NCBI GenBank assembly: GCA_951812925.1 | Contig: OX638372.1 | Location: forward strand, 39,926,245-39,990,244 | From: Calliopum simillimum | Taxonomy: Eukaryota; Arthropoda; Insecta; Diptera; Lauxaniidae | Reading direction: 5' to 3' | DNA: 64,000 nt | Shown: piece after piece, positions 42,817 to 56,149 of the stretch | Layout of the letters: the number at the start of each line of letters is the position of its first letter | How positions within the stretch are numbered: position 1 is the first letter of the stretch | The notes under the pieces: model-generated | What the model saw: the letters and a program-made list of their open reading frames with translations, nothing else | The model's database searches: none | Told to the model about the DNA's origin: nothing | Made by a program: the position numbers and the translations under genes

Positions 42817-43560
42817 GATGTGGCGAAGCTTTTGCTGCGGCCGAGGTCTTGGCTCGCCGGTGGCCAAGGTTTGCGTCACAAAATATTTCTATTTTGGAGA
42901 AAGGGTTAACAATTATTATTATTTTCGTTTAAATTGAATAAAAACTCCGGTTTTCGTTCTTTTATTTACAAATTTCTTAAAATTGCGGTACTCTATTTAC
43001 AGATTTGAGCACGTGCGCACGTTACAATTTGATTCGAACGTCATTACATTACGCCTATACATTATCGGCTTGGCTCACTACCGTTACAACGGAGTATCCC
43101 TGGTCATTAAGCTTTCTCACTCACACAGTATCGGCTTGGCTCAATACTGTTCCAACTAAATACCGCTAATTACTATGGTATTGGCTTGGCTCAATACCGT
43201 TCTAACTAAACGCCACTAATTTCTATGTTCATAGTATCGGCTTGGCTCAATACCATGCTAACTAACTAATATGCTCACCACCTTTACTCGCTGCCAGTCG
43301 CCGCTCGAATGACAATATTTTCTGCCTACGCTGAGGTTATAATCATCCCAACTCACCTCGGTGTAGTGAGCGAACTGCTGATTACGGTAACAGCTGTTGA
43401 CTGGTGTTGCCACATGTTACTTAAACTATTGTACTTAATATATCAAACTGTCGTCCAACTATTTTGTTGGTCTATCTCAAATTTCTTATTTTACTAATTA
43501 ACAAATTTCAAATACGATGCTAATCATATTAAATCAATTCAAATTCAATGTTCGATATAA
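42817..43560. repeat. LTR-like repeat B
   Basis: Begins TGTGATGTGGCGAAG, contains GAGGTCTTGGCTCGCC at 42843-42858 as repeat A at 4890 does, then A/T-rich sequence, then four ATCGGCTTGGCTCA(A/C)TACC blocks at 43064, 43130, 43190 and 43236. No coding. Repeats A and B share only the module and general plan. The 62-codon plus frame at 43309 is not supported as a gene. Confidence 0.4.
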
Positions 43561-43609
43561 AATAAATATGTGGAGGCATCAAACAAGCGCGCAGCGACTT
43601 GTTACCTCA

Positions 43610-44625
43610 CAGTGATATTAATGTTTTTGAAACATTTTGTCACTCTCCGCACATTTTTTTCCATCATTTTGTCATTCTCCGTTTAATAATCTTAGAACAT
43701 GTTTAGAAAAAAAACAAAATTAAATTTTAGCCTTAAAACGCTTAGATAAACTTCTCAAAAATCCAAAATACATTTTTAGAGTTGCCACCTGGTTATTTTC
43801 CTCAATATTGCTTAAATCATATTTGACTAAATTTAAATTTTTGGTTTCAAAAACGTTCAGATGAACTTTCTGAAAATTGTAAAAAAACTTACTAGGCTGC
43901 CATTTGGTTTTTTCAAGTTATGCTTGAACCATTTTTTAAAAAACAAAATTAAATTTTTGTCTCAAAGCGCTTCAATAAACTTTTTAAAAATCATCCATAA
44001 ATTTTAAGAATTGCCACCTGTTTTTTTTTCCCAAAATCATACTTTTTCTAAGTAAATTGAATGTTTTGAGTCCGGTTAGATAAAGTTTTAAGCTTTCAAA
44101 GGCTGCCACATAATTTTTTCATCTTAAAAATATATTAAATCGTTTTATCTTCGTCGCAAACTTACTTATGAAACACCGAAACTGAAAATTTATGTATAAT
44201 TTTCAGCAATTTTATTTGAGAGCTTTTGAAGTTATGAATTCTAATTAAGTTAAAAAAGTTTAATTTAAACCAAATTTTTAAAAATAACTTGTTGATAACC
44301 CTAAGTTTGTCGTAGTGTTTTAAGACTAACATTTAATTATGGTCGCAGGTGGCAACCTTGATGGTTTTCATAAAATTTTTTTATAGTTTATTTGAGTGCT
44401 TTTAATACCAAAAATTTAAATTTAGTCAATAAATGAATGTTTCAAACAAAAATTTCAAAAATGACCAGTTGGCAGCCCTAAAATTAACTTTGGATTTTTT
44501 AAAACTTTATCTTAACATTTTAAGACTAAGTTTTATTCATATTTATTCAAAAGTCTGATTTAAGCAAAATTAAAAAAAATAAAACTGGTGGAAACCCTGA
44601 AAAGCTTTAAGCAATTTTCAAGATG
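43610..44625. mobile_element. Foldback-like element, tandem-unit arms (locus 2)
   Basis: Four minus-oriented units with (A/G)TTGCCACCTG-type cores (43781, 43896, 44010, 44102) face three plus-oriented units (GGTGGCAAC 44348, TTGGCAGCC 44468, GGTGGAAACC 44587). Unit length is about 115-120 bp. The left edge has two (T)CA(C/T)TCTCCG motifs (43640, 43672), the inverse of those at the right edge of locus 1. This resembles Drosophila Foldback (FB) architecture. No coding. Confidence 0.6.
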
Positions 44626-45060
44626 TTCATTTGTATGATACTCAAGTACATAGGTTACCTAAAACAAATGCGAGATTCAATCACGATTGTGGTGTCTCGC
44701 TGACAGTCGTACTTAAAAGAGATATGTTATACTCGTTCGTTTAAAATAAGCACGAGCTACACTCTGACTCGTATTTAAGGGAGTTGCTTGAAAATACAAA
44801 AAAGCATACTCCTACAGTGGTTAGAATCCATTCCGCTAATGTCATCGCAGCTTATCGTGCTAACCCTGATAAGACTTAATTAGATGTCAGAGGGTAAGGC
44901 GCTGACCTCAGGAGTAGAAACGTACGCAACAGAAAAGTAATAAAGACTGTGTTCTGATAGACTGTCAAAGTGATATAGAATGTGTTCTGTTTTTTCTTGT
45001 TCTTCCATAATGAATCCATAATTTATCCAATGATTTATTTTTATTAGTATCACCCGGTGC
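44626..45060. other. Unassigned interval
   Basis: No gene or repeat recognised. Confidence 0.45.
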
Positions 45061-45449
45061 CCGAAATTCGACCACAAATAAATAAAATAATTTTGGCACT
45101 TTTTATATATTTACTTAGTATTTTTTTTTTTGGTATTTGATAAGAACTAGAAAAACTAAGTTTTCATCCCTGGTGCGATGTAAAGCAAAAAGTAAACAAA
45201 ACAAAAAACAAGAAGTCACTACTTTACTTTTTGTCTTTTTTAAGGGTTTATCTTATTATGTGGCTCTGTGTAATGTTGATTGGTATTTAATTTTACCTGG
45301 CTTAGAAGCAACATATCAAAATAATTTTTACTTTGTGCAAATCTACACGCAAATACCTTTCTAATGGTATATAGTTCAAAGCCGTACTCTATTTTTAACT
45401 TAGTAAAAAAAGGAGGACACATTTTTATCCTGCGTATTAATTTATAAGT
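45061..45449 (+). repeat. Dispersed repeat X, copy 3
   Basis: From GAAATTCGACCACAAATA to GCGTATTAATTTATAAGTA; most diverged of the three copies but collinear over the whole length (TTTCATCCCTGGTGCGATG, ACCTTTCTAATGGTATA, GGAGGACACA). Confidence 0.7.
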
Positions 45450-46989
45450 AATGGCTCCTCTAGGCGTTTCAGGGGAATACATTTATGTATTTATAAATTA
45501 ATTGTAAATTTAATGTCACGCCTTTTATGCAGCATGCTTAATATAAATATTCCATACATTACAGAAATCACAAAGGTACTGATTTTTTTTCTCTATAAGA
45601 GCATACGGTTGCTTAAAATTTTCGATTTCCATTAATCTCAACTGACAACAACTGCGCAACTTCATTAAATCAACATTGTGCAACAAAATGAAGCAATGAG
45701 CCAGATAATTCAGTCTGAATATCATAACATCTCATTTGTTGCTAGAGATGTGATATTGAACTTAGAGGGTTTATTATAGCAAACAACGTTGATACACATG
45801 CAAAATGTTTCAAAGCGAAGTGCCTTTCCTTCCTCTATTATTTTCTAGGATACATGATGCATACACCACTCTTTTAAAATAAACATATAAATAAACATGT
45901 AGCCTGCATTATTTACTTTGTTTTACATTTATTTGTTCCTAAATAATGAAGCATCATCGATAACTCATTTTTGGAAAATGATTTGACCCATCACTAAACA
46001 AAACCACAAACACTGCAACACCAGTAAAGCAAAAAGACAGAATGTTGCATGCAATGCAGTGACATGTTTTTGCACCAAATATGTAGTCCAAATAGCAAAG
46101 TAACCAACTCGCCCGCTCCCAACATCACACACAAAGAATGCCATCGAAAGGTTCCTGTTTTATTAAATACATTTTCAATACGAAATGACATTTAAAATGG
46201 AATTTCTGTAAATTGCATTGAATCCGTTTAGTGCACTCGTGTATGCATGAGTGGTGGGAAACAAGAGTACAAACATATATCAGTGTCATGTTACTATCTT
46301 CATTATGTTAACCCACGTCCGGTGGCAAAAGCATTCAACACATGCAAATATGATGACAACATTTGGAAGAACAAATGTCAATAGAAAGCTTACGGGCTTT
46401 AATTTCTATATATAATTATTCTGTTTCGGTGTGTTGTTTTGCAGCATAGTTCCATTTTTATAAATGCCGTGACACTTATGACTGTGACACTTATGACATT
46501 TTGCAAAAAAAGGTTATATATATAATAATGGTGCATATTGCGTTTCAAAATAGTGAAAATTTAATAGTAACGTTTCGATTTTTTCTAAAAATATAAACGA
46601 TAAAGTTATGAAGCTTCTGCGGAGTGATAGAGGATTTAAAATGTAAGATTTTGGAGTTATAAGGAAAAATCTGATTTTCTGACTTCTTTTATAAAAAAAT
46701 TTATCATTGGTCATTCTAACTTTTAAGACATAATTTTTTTTATGGAAAGCACTTAGTTAAATGTAGAGCTTTCGCAAAGTTCCGTACCCTTAAAATTTAT
46801 ATTTAAATTTTTTTTTCTTACTTTTTGACGTTGTTGGCCATTTTAGTACGAAAAAGATCCTATAACATATTTTTTATAATTTTTTTGGAATTTTCGTAAA
46901 ATTTCTTTAAATCCGGTAGTACATTTCTTATACCAATGATTTGAGGTGAGGCCAGAAAAAAATACTTTTTAAGAATAATCCGGTTGAAG
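45450..46989. other. Unassigned interval
   Basis: No supported gene. Small minus frames at 45525-45725, 45994-46191 and 46514-46714 have no domain. Confidence 0.45.
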
Positions 46990-47190
46990 GCTCCGATAGA
47001 AAATGGCATCATATGACCCAAGAAACTTTCTTTAGTAAAACAAGTCCGAAAATCAGTTTTTTCTCTCTAGCTTTTTAGGGGTACATTTTAGACATCCCGG
47101 TGTATTTTTCTGTTAGTCTAAGCCTCCTCTATCACCTCCCATAAGCTACATAACCTTATTGTTTTCACCCCATATTATTATATAGATATT
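46990..47190 (+). repeat. Dispersed repeat W, copy 2
   Basis: Collinear with 34090-34290; ends near TATTATATAGATATTAAC, similar to the A/T terminus of repeat X. Confidence 0.6.
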
Positions 47191-47639
47191 AACATCGATT
47201 CAACCCGTTTGAGTATATCATAAGTCCCACAGGGACCGCGACTTAATGCATTCTGCAAGGTTTTTGCATGAACATTTTTTAAAATCATTTCTTTAGTTTT
47301 TCATTCACTACTATGAAAGAACATTTTATTCCGCTTACGTTTTATTCATGTTTTTTTAAAGAAGAGTTATCAGCACTATTATTTTTTGGCAAGGACATGG
47401 TTGTAACTTGTTATTTTAAATGACCCATAGAATTATTTGTGCATATAGAACACATTTATCTCTGATATACCAGTACCTGTCTGTATATAGAGAGCTTCTA
47501 CTTACTATATTCCTTAAACATTTCCTTGGAGAGGAGAAAAGAACAACACGTTTCCTTTGCACAAATCATTCTCCTAAAATGGTTCCATACTCCCAATTTC
47601 TCTATAAGAAAGAGACAACTCAGGTTAATTGCTTAAATT
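47191..47639. other. Unassigned interval
   Basis: An 80-codon plus frame (47420-47662) without domain overlaps the start of the next LINE fragment and is not supported. Confidence 0.4.
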
Positions 47640-47850
47640 ATTTCGTAAAGAGTTGGCGATAAGTTATCATTCTTCCAAACCACGAACGATTTTTGGACTT
47701 CCTTCACAAGGTGAATTTTTATCCGAACTACGTTTTCTGCTACCTTGCGGATTCTGGTCAAGGGCTTGATGACAAATATCATTAAGTGGTTTCTGGAGAT
47801 GCATCATCATTTGCGTTGCTTGGTCTCAATTGCAATGGTTATTTTGCTAA
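47640..47850 (-). pseudogene. RTE-like LINE fragment, C-terminal tail
   Basis: By eye, 47640-47850 aligns with 59540-59740 of the better preserved RTE copy. On the minus strand the conserved tail is IAIETKQRK, RNHL, HQALDQNPQGSRK with stops (two adjacent stops where RKWRW is expected). Only about 70 codons of ORF2 remain, so it is an old truncated insertion. Confidence 0.65.
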
Positions 47851-49139
47851 ATTTCAATTTCTATTTCAGGATAAGATTTTGTAAGTCTAACTTATTTTTA
47901 TGTCTTTACGACATGAGTCGGAAACATAATCGAGATATTTCCATTGCTCACTATGTATGTTGCTCTGACTTCGTCTTACCTCAAACTCAGAACAGAGGTT
48001 AAATACATTAGTACGTAGTATGTATGCACAAATGAGCATTGGTTTTGTTGGACGCCTGGTTGATTACTGGTTATTTTGTGCCACCACTTTCTACATAATA
48101 CATTGAGGAACAACGCCTACCCAGTTGCTTCTCTTGTGCTCTCGCGCTGTTGTCAACATGAATTCTGCATTCACAGAAGCTGTCGATAACTTTGAACGGA
48201 AGTGTTGACTGCATTTTACAATCGTTGCCAGCAGAATCACGTTTTGTTTGTTTTTCCCAGAAAAAAAAGGTTCTACTGTTTTTATGTTTTTGGCCTAATG
48301 GCGCGTTGTTTGCTTAATTGAAAATTAATGGAGGCATTTTTTTGTTGTTGTTGTCATTTCGTTGAATTTGCCATTTTATGCTTCAGCTGAATGAAATGTC
48401 TCATTTTACGATGTTAAATTAACGCGAAAACTACCAAAACATTTTAGGGCGTTGTAATACTTATCTACCTCTAGTTGTGCATGACCAGATATGCATTTAA
48501 TACATAACATGGTGTGGCATGACATTGCGCATTATATCTATGAATTTGACATTAATTTTTGTTTTCATGACATTTTAAAGTAAACACTAGAATATTGTGT
48601 TGGTTTTCAGGTAATTTGGATATAAGTTATGTGAGGAAGTATACATATTTAGAAATCAGTGGTTTTCGAAATTTCTTTCTGGGTAATGTTGATTCCTTAA
48701 ATTAAATGGTAAACTAAACATCTCCTTACCTAAGATGTTTATACTCACACAGTTAAAATTTTAGTTTTAGTTTAGAACCAAAAAGTATTTATATAGAACA
48801 ACGCCAAAAAAGTACTAATTTGAAACTATTTTGGAATATATTTCATACTTTTTGGTATAAATTCAAACTTTTTCGGGAAAAAAATAAGAATTTAATACCA
48901 AAAAAGTTTAAAATCAATACTAAAGGAAATCAAAAGTAAGAAAAGTAATCTATCATTTTTTGGTGTGCACCTGGTGTGCCTTTAAAGGAATTCTGAAGGA
49001 ATTGAACGAACTCTTGGAAGACATTTGTTGTAAAGGATACTTTCATCTAGATATTCAGAATAAATTTTACAACCTTATAGTCTCTTGTACTTGCCAAAGA
49101 TTCGCATTAAAGATTAAATTACTTAATATGAAAGTGTAA
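47851..49139. other. Unassigned interval
   Basis: A patch of near-palindromic A/T sequence with AAAAAGTA/TACTTTTT words at about 48750-48960 may be a small foldback, but arms could not be defined. No gene. Confidence 0.4.
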
Positions 49140-49490
49140 AACATCTTAAAATCATTACTTTTAAGAAGACCTTGAAATAAGCTTTTCAAAAAGTTCGGCC
49201 CGTACACCCTCAAAATTTTGAGTTAATTGCAAAAAACCAGCGAAAAATTCCAATTATGAGAATGAAAAAATTTGTATTCAACTAAATTACATATTTTTTA
49301 TGTGTTTCAATGCGCTTAATCCAAATCCCAAGTTCATTTGGCCCATATACCCTCCAAATTTTAAGTGAATTGTAAATTTGAAAAAAATACTCTGAAAATG
49401 GCTAAAAATAGCGAACAATTTCAATAAGCTGAATCTGAATCCGAAGTCTGATTTGCCGGAACACTCTTTGAATTTAAAGTTTGTTCCAAA
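49140..49490. repeat. Two diverged tandem units of a TACCCTC-containing repeat
   Basis: GCCCGTACACCCTCAAAATTTTG (49198) and GCCCATATACCCTCCAAATTTTA (49341) are about 143 bp apart, with AATGCGCTTAATCCAAATCCCA between. A relative is at 53690-53760 (GCGTTGAATCCGAATCCCAG, ATATACCCTCAAAATTTCG), which also links this block to repeat Y. Confidence 0.5.
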
Positions 49491-51049
49491 AAAAAAAAAA
49501 AAAATGCTGCAGGAATGCATAAACTACATATGCCAGGCACCTACATATATTCGAGAAAAAAAAAAAATAAAAAAAAATATGAGTTAATAATACTGATTAA
49601 AAACTCTTCATTGTTCGAAAAAAACAAGTTTAGAGTAAGAATTTTACTGTTCCCACTTTAAAAAACTATGTGCTTAGATCGTATTGCCCAATTTTCAATA
49701 GAATCGAATATGCTATATTATGGTAAATGGTATTGATGGACCACAACCTACTTTTCTTCTTTTTTTTTTTTTTGTTGGAATAACACTTCCATTGTGTTGT
49801 TTGAATATTTTTTTAAGCCACTTTTTCCTTACAATTTAAAATATAACATATTTAGATAGAACTTTCAATTTCAGCCTATGCTGTAAAAATCTTGCAAAAT
49901 TCAATTTCAATTTACCACAAATTTCCAACCAAGTTTTGCCAATAAATGACAAGAAAACAGGAAAACTTTTTGATATTTGTTTTGTTGCGGGTGAGCAATC
50001 AAAACATCATCATATAAATAAATATTTGCTCAAGTGCAAAATCACTATGTGGCTGCAACGATGACAACACAAATCTAACAATAATAATGTGGTAGTTAAG
50101 CAACAGGACCCCAGAATTGACCACAAACAAAGCAAGAGTTTATTGACTTTAACCACTTTGACCACTTAAGGCAATGACGAACCAACCACCAGCAGCAGGC
50201 AGCAACATACAAACATTAAAATACAAGCAAATGTTGCCGTTGAGAGTTATAACACATTGCGGTGATAACTCGGTATTTATTGTGCTTTGTTACCATAGCG
50301 AATGAATTTAATAAGGCAGAGCCATTAGACGAACCAAAGTAGGACATTTTAATTCAGGTCATGCATTATGGTCAGAAGATCGTATGTATTTAGTACAACT
50401 TCAGTGTAAGTGAATACTGCCGTGTTGCATTAACATCCGATGGAAATCCAATGAATGAATTATTTATGATTTTTTTTTATCACACTCGTTAGACAACTCC
50501 CCTGTGCACGTGCATACGTGGGCGTATGAGTGACATTTAAGTTATGCAGTGCACATCGAGTGTAAATTATACGCATTTGCATGTGTGTATTGATTACTGC
50601 TGTAGGTAAGCAATATAGCGGATATTAATACAATGCAACATAGCAGTGTAAAACTAAATTTTTAAATTTCTTAAAATTTTAAAACATTTTGGCTTAAAGT
50701 TTTTTACTTTCTCAAAATTATTTTTAAAAAGAAAACTAAATTAAATAATAAACATCGAAATATTTTTGTTAAAACTCATTTTGCACAATAATTACATTTT
50801 ATTGTTTATTTTACAAGTACAAAAACAATTAAAATTTAATGCGCAATTAAAGTGCATTCCACATACCATATCATTATGTGGTTTGAGCAATTTGTAGTCG
50901 CATACATAGATTACAATGGGCTTAAGTAAATTCACATTAATTTATGCAATTTAAATTGTTGTAGCAACACATTACAAAGGATGTGTAAGGCTATTTTTTT
51001 GTTTAAAGTATTTTGGTCATTCATTCAATGAAATTATTTCGAAAGTTGG
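49491..51049. other. Unassigned interval
   Basis: Poly(A)/poly(T) tracts near 49488-49503, 49556-49578 and 49758-49775. No gene, RNA or clear repeat ends. Confidence 0.45.
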
Positions 51050-51830
51050 CTTTAATTGCAGAAACTATTAATTGTTATATCTCTGAAAATATTTGACACA
51101 GTTGAATAAGATTTGAACCCTGTTTGCTTTACTTTACCTGAAACCAAATCCTTGTCATCTGTGTCAAACAGTTTCAGAGGTATGATAAATTTGGTTTTGT
51201 TGGAATGAGAGGGCGTGACGTCGCCCATTTTTTATCGGAAACTTTGTACCCAGTGCCAATTACATATGTACAAAATCTAATTCACCTGAGTCGAATATTT
51301 CCAGAGAAACGACAAATTTTGTGTGGAGGGGGCCTGGAATTGGAAAGTTTTTATTGGACACTATACATTCACTTATGTCAAATAGATTCAAAGATATGAT
51401 TTATTGTTTCAATTAAAGTCACTTATTTTCATATAAACAGTATTTTTCCGACTTTCAATGGCCTGGGGGCACGGTCAAATATTTTCCGATTGGGATCAAC
51501 ATTTAATACTTAGTGTCTGCGCCAAAGGAAAAACGAAAAAAAAAAAAAAAAAATATACAAAAGAATACAATCAGTATACCAACTAAGTACCTTAAATTAG
51601 TTTAACTTTATCCAGTGGCATTTTTGTGTTCGCTTCATTTTGCCTGAAATCAAATCTTATTCACAAATGACAAATTTATTTTTTTTTTAGAAGGAGGAGC
51701 GTGGCCCCGCCCATTTCTTAAATTTTTTTTTTTTGCCAGTGCGAATTACATATGTACCGAATCTCATACACCTGGATCAAATAACGGCTGATCCAATTAG
51801 AGCTTCCTCCTTTGTTTTCTAAATAAAATA
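51050..51830. repeat. Degenerate tandem array of GGCGTGRCGTCGCCCA-type units
   Basis: ATCTCTGAAAATATTTGACAC, AGGGCGTGACGTCGCCCAT (about 51211), CCAGTGCCAATTACATATGTAC (51250), GGAGCGTGGCCCCGCCCAT (about 51697) and CCAGTGCGAATTACATATGTAC (51737). Related to the units at 37100-37190, 53560-53690 and 57330-57720. Probably remains of HINE-like elements. Confidence 0.45.
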
Positions 51831-51839
51831 CCTAAAAAT

Positions 51840-52800
51840 TGATTTATTGATGCAAATCTTTATTTGGAGTGATAGTTCGGTTTTTACAACTCAATGTTTA
51901 AAAATTTCGTTCAAATGTTGCCCACGACTATCTTTTAAATGGTTTATTCTGTGGGTCCAATTTTCGACAACTCTTTCGAGCATATCGGCCGGTAGTTCTT
52001 AAATAACACGAGTTATGTTGGTTTCCAAAGCGTCAATAGTTTTGAGTTTGTCGACATAAATAAGTGATTTAACATATCTCCAAAGGAAGCAATCCAATGG
52101 CTTCAAATCACATGATCTTGGAGCCCAATTAAAAGGATCAATTCTTGAGATGATCGAACGTTTCCCTCAATAAAGCGGTTGTTTCTCCAGCATGTATGGC
52201 ATGTTGTTGAAACCAGAGGTCAGCTACAGTAATATGTTGAATTTTTTGGCAACAAAAATTCATTGATCATTGCTCTGTAGCGAGCACCATTGACCGTAAC
52301 ACGGGCTTCATCTGCATTTTTGAAGAAATACGATCCGATGATTCCTCATGCCTTAAGCCACATCAACCAATACATTTATCGGGATACATTGGAAGCTTAT
52401 GGATTACTTCTGGTTGTTCATCGATCCAAATACGGCAATTTTGCTTGTTAACGTAGCCGTTCAACCAGAAATGAGCTTCGTTGCTAAGCACAACTTTTCG
52501 ATAAAATAATAGATCAATTTGAAGTTGTCGTAAGGCTCTTAAACCAAAATTAAAACGTACACCAAGATCAGCTGGCTTCAATTTTTGTACGAGTTCTATT
52601 TAAAAGGCCTCCTGACCAAGATATGCCACAATGATTCAAAAGAGATGCCCAAAGCCTGAGATCGGCGACGAATGGATTGTTCACGGTTTCACGAACACTA
52701 TCTGCTATTGCAGCAATATTTTTTAAATTACTGGCTCTATGCACTCTGGTTGAAAATGATTCGAAGAACTCTATAATATTCTCTAACTGATGACTGATAT
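51840..52800 (-). pseudogene. Second DD41D (rosa-like) transposase copy, heavily decayed
   Basis: Collinear with the copy at 11323-12356 but with many frame changes. The best frame (52581-52363) reads KPADLGVRFNFGLRALRQLQ, then VVLSNEAHFWLNGYVNKQNC and RIWIDEQPEVIHKLPMYPDK. The first catalytic Asp of the SDEAHFWL motif is Asn here, so the copy was dead by this change alone. It retains the RIW...MYPDK stretch that the other copy has lost. Downstream, MATS.L-type remnants of the C-terminal part lie at 51900-52250. Terminal repeats were not found. Much older than the 11.2-kb copy. Confidence 0.75.
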
Positions 52801-53559
52801 TGATAGTAATCCAGCAGTAGAAATATGAGACAGTCTACAAAAAATACTAGTTTACGGTTAGTAATGGCCCAAAACTAGTGAAAAAGGGATGCAGTGGGGC
52901 CAGTTTGATATCAGTTTGTAGCTTATAGGGGCAAATAAATTTCAATCGATACAAAAACAGAAAAACATTTTCGTTTTTGCTTTTGAAATAATTTGTGTCC
53001 TGTGTCACTTGAATTGTATGTAAAAAAAAAAAATTGTGAAAAAAAAATGAAATTAATGAATTCATTTTTTTAATGTTGTTGTGAATGTAATTTAACTTTG
53101 TTGAATTTGTTTTAAGAAAATATAAGCCCAAATCAAAAAAAAAAAAAAAAAAAAAAAAAATACTATAGGTTAACTACACTCGAAACCACTGGTTGAAGAC
53201 TAGTTGTTAAAAGGCTACTTCGCACCATAAATAACCTCGGACTGGTGTAAAAGTAATGCAAAAAGGGTCAATTAAAATTTCGTAGGACATCAACACACAA
53301 AAAAGAACAGTTGCTTATATGTAGAATGGGTTGAACTCGGACTAGTTGGTAGAGGACTAATAAATGAACTACACTTAAACTAGTCCGTTTGCCTGCAGGG
53401 AAGTTTCCATAATTAAATAGTAAACGTTGTTCAAGAAAAAGTCTATTCATAATTGATTCGTATTGAATACTGAACACAAACGTCATATAGACTAGCCATT
53501 TGACACACAACAGCTGTCAAAACTTCCCAGTTGGAAAAGAGACCTTGTATTGAATCACC
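52801..53559. other. Unassigned interval
   Basis: Poly(A) at 53138-53160 and several ACTAGTT/AACTAGT words. No gene recognised. Confidence 0.4.
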
Positions 53560-53840
53560 CTTTATTTCCAGAGAAACGATGAATTTGGCTTGGACGGGGC
53601 GTTGCATCGCCTATTTTTTTATTGGAAGCTATTAATGTATTGTCCATATACGAACCAAATTTCAGACACATCTATCCACATGTACTTATTTTGGTGCGTT
53701 GAATCCGAATCCCAGGTCAAAATTGCACATATACCCTCAAAATTTCGAGATATTCTTGCTTGAATTTGCAAAAAGAGCTATTTTTAGGCTTATGGTGCAG
53801 TTCCAGGAAAATTTATAACAATACGTATGGAAATATAAAA
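53560..53840 (+). repeat. HINE-like unit followed by dispersed repeat Y, copy 3 (partial)
   Basis: TTTCCAGAGAAACGATGAATTTGG and GGGGCGTTGCATCGCC match the 51300 units; from 53690, GAATCCGAATCCCAGGTC, CTCAAAATTTCGAGATATTCTTG and TTAGGCTTATGG match repeat Y. Confidence 0.5.
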
Positions 53841-54116
53841 AAAAGCTTCTAGTAGAATGTCAGACACTCGTGTTCCATAAATTCTAAATCTAAAAAAAAC
53901 ACACTAATACTTAATATTGAATAACCAAAATAGACTGAGCTGAAAATACCTGAGTCTACTCTTTTTTTTCACATTCAGTTCTCATTTTACTCAATATTTA
54001 AAAAATTTACTCTTAGAATGAGAAGAACTGACCGCAGATAGTCTAGAATGAGGGACCAATTCTGTGTATGTCAACTCAATAACAGTAACTGAATGATAAA
54101 TACAAGTAGCAGCAAA

Positions 54117-54375
54117 TTTAGTGGACTTTTGAGTGGCTTAGGCCAGGCAGGAGAATGAGTTTTTAACATTTTTATAAAAATTTTTTTAGAAAAACATAAG
54201 AATTTTTTTTTTTTATTTTATACTTTTGATATACATATGTAGAGGTTACGTATAGTCTACATTGTAGACACTTTTATTTAGTATCTGTATGACATAAATA
54301 AATTATCAAACGTACACTTTAAACATGGTTTTGAACCCCGGGACATTGAATGAATATTTTTTTGGAGAATGAATC
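54117..54375 (+). repeat. Dispersed repeat Z, copy 2
   Basis: Starts near TTTAGTGGACTTTTGAGTGG, with CAGGAGAATGAGTTTTT and AAACATGGTTTTGAACCCCG followed by GGACATTGAAT, collinear with 32846-33060. It has a longer A/T-rich middle (about 40 extra bp). Confidence 0.65.
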
Positions 54376-56149
54376 ATGTACGACTTATAATTGTGCTGTT
54401 AAATATCAAGAATGCCTAAGTCCCTTTCTGATATTTAGACAAAATAAACTAAAATCAAATTCATGATTAAAGACGTCATTCTCTATTAAAACATGCGTTG
54501 CGTACAAATTTTTTACAGAATTTTGCTGTTTTTAAATATTTAACAAGAAAGAAAGCCATAAATAAAATCTGCAATTTAGTAGCCAGTGCAAAGAGAAGAA
54601 AATTGTTTCTCGCCAATAACATCAACTAAGTAAGTAGACCAACCCATAAAAATGTCCCTGGGGTCAAATAACAACAATTTTTTATATCTTGCCACACGCT
54701 TTTCACACTTCATTTTGTTCGCTGGATTTCTTTTTTTTTTTTTTTGCTATTTAGCCGAAAGATTTTTCATTGTCACTCAAGGCGAGCGCCAGCACCAGCA
54801 ACAACAACAACAACAACAAATTACCAATCGTATTATAAATGTTGTAATGATTTAGATTTCTGTTGGTTTCTAAGCTGACCCCTATATCTGACGTTTGCTT
54901 AACATGCGAGCGACCAAAGTAACCAACACCGAATGACCACAATGACCGACATTTGCGATTAATTTGGCGCTCAGCAACATTTTTCATTTTCTTTAACTTG
55001 CGTTGTTTGGCACAAAATAAATGATGTAAGGACGAGAAGATCCTAGTTTTTTCGCTTTTTGCCTCACTCCCACGAACGTATATATAGCTGTTGCTGTCAT
55101 CGTCGTTGTCGCTGACGATTTGTTCAAAAGTAAATAAATTTCTTTGATGTATGCGTTAGTGAAATACAGTGCTTTGTGTGTGTGAGTGTGTGTATGTATG
55201 CGAGAAACTATTTGTATGCATGCATGTGTGCGTGTGTCTATGCTTTTCCATACTAAGGTAAACAATCAATTTTCAAATGATGTGCAGGATCGTAGGATAC
55301 TTGAACTTTGACATATTGATGTTGCTTCTGCTTTCACGTTAACTTTTGGTTGACCCGTATTTATTTTGACTTTCTCTGTTAAAGTGGTTGAATTGGATCT
55401 CTTTGGTTTTTGCTTTTGTTGGTTTAAGATAAAACAAAATTTGGCTTGACTTTCGAATTTAATTAAAGTAATTTTCATTGAAGCGGAAAAACTCAAAACT
55501 TCTGAATTGGTTCAATTTTGTAGAAAATTGGCTACAGAGCTGAAGGTCATTTCCTTTTATGTATTTTATTTCATATAAGTCTTTTGATTCTCAAATGCAT
55601 TTAAAAGTTCTGTCATTAAAAAGATTCAATCGAATTGATCTATACGGCTAAGGTCATTCTTTACATATGAACAAAAATTCATACAATATCCTGCAATAAT
55701 ATGCAAATCATTTCTTCTTAGAACTGATTGATTCATTAGCCAGCAATGGCCTTGCAAATAATGCTACCACCCATTTGTAATGGGCCGTTTCTTTCTCTCT
55801 CTCCCTAGTGTTCTTTACCTTCCCTCAAAGCATTAGGCATCCAGAAAATTCCTCCAATTTTTTTTGTATTTTTAATCTTATTTTGGAGCGTAGGGTACAC
55901 ATAGAACTCTTTCCTCGTGATCCATGACAAGCTTATACATTTAGTTCTCGCCATTAAGTTCCGATTAACATATTCACAACTTTTTATACGGAGCCAGTTG
56001 TGAACAAGTTGGAGGCTCCAGTTTCTTGTTGACTCTAGACAGAATTAATTTCCGGTTGACAAAATCACGATGTCTTTTTAATTTCATTATATTTCTATCT
56101 ATACGTCTGGACGTATTGCTCATCCTGGAACTACTGTTAAGAAAATATT
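54376..56149. other. Unassigned interval, simple repeats
   Basis: (CAG/CAA)n at 54788-54821, GT-rich at 55175-55240, CTCTCTCT at about 55793-55803. Frames here are short or repeat-driven. No gene. Confidence 0.45.

Noticed and set aside
54652..54855. 67-codon plus frame with Gln run
   Set aside because: Driven by poly(T) and a CAG/CAA microsatellite; no domain.
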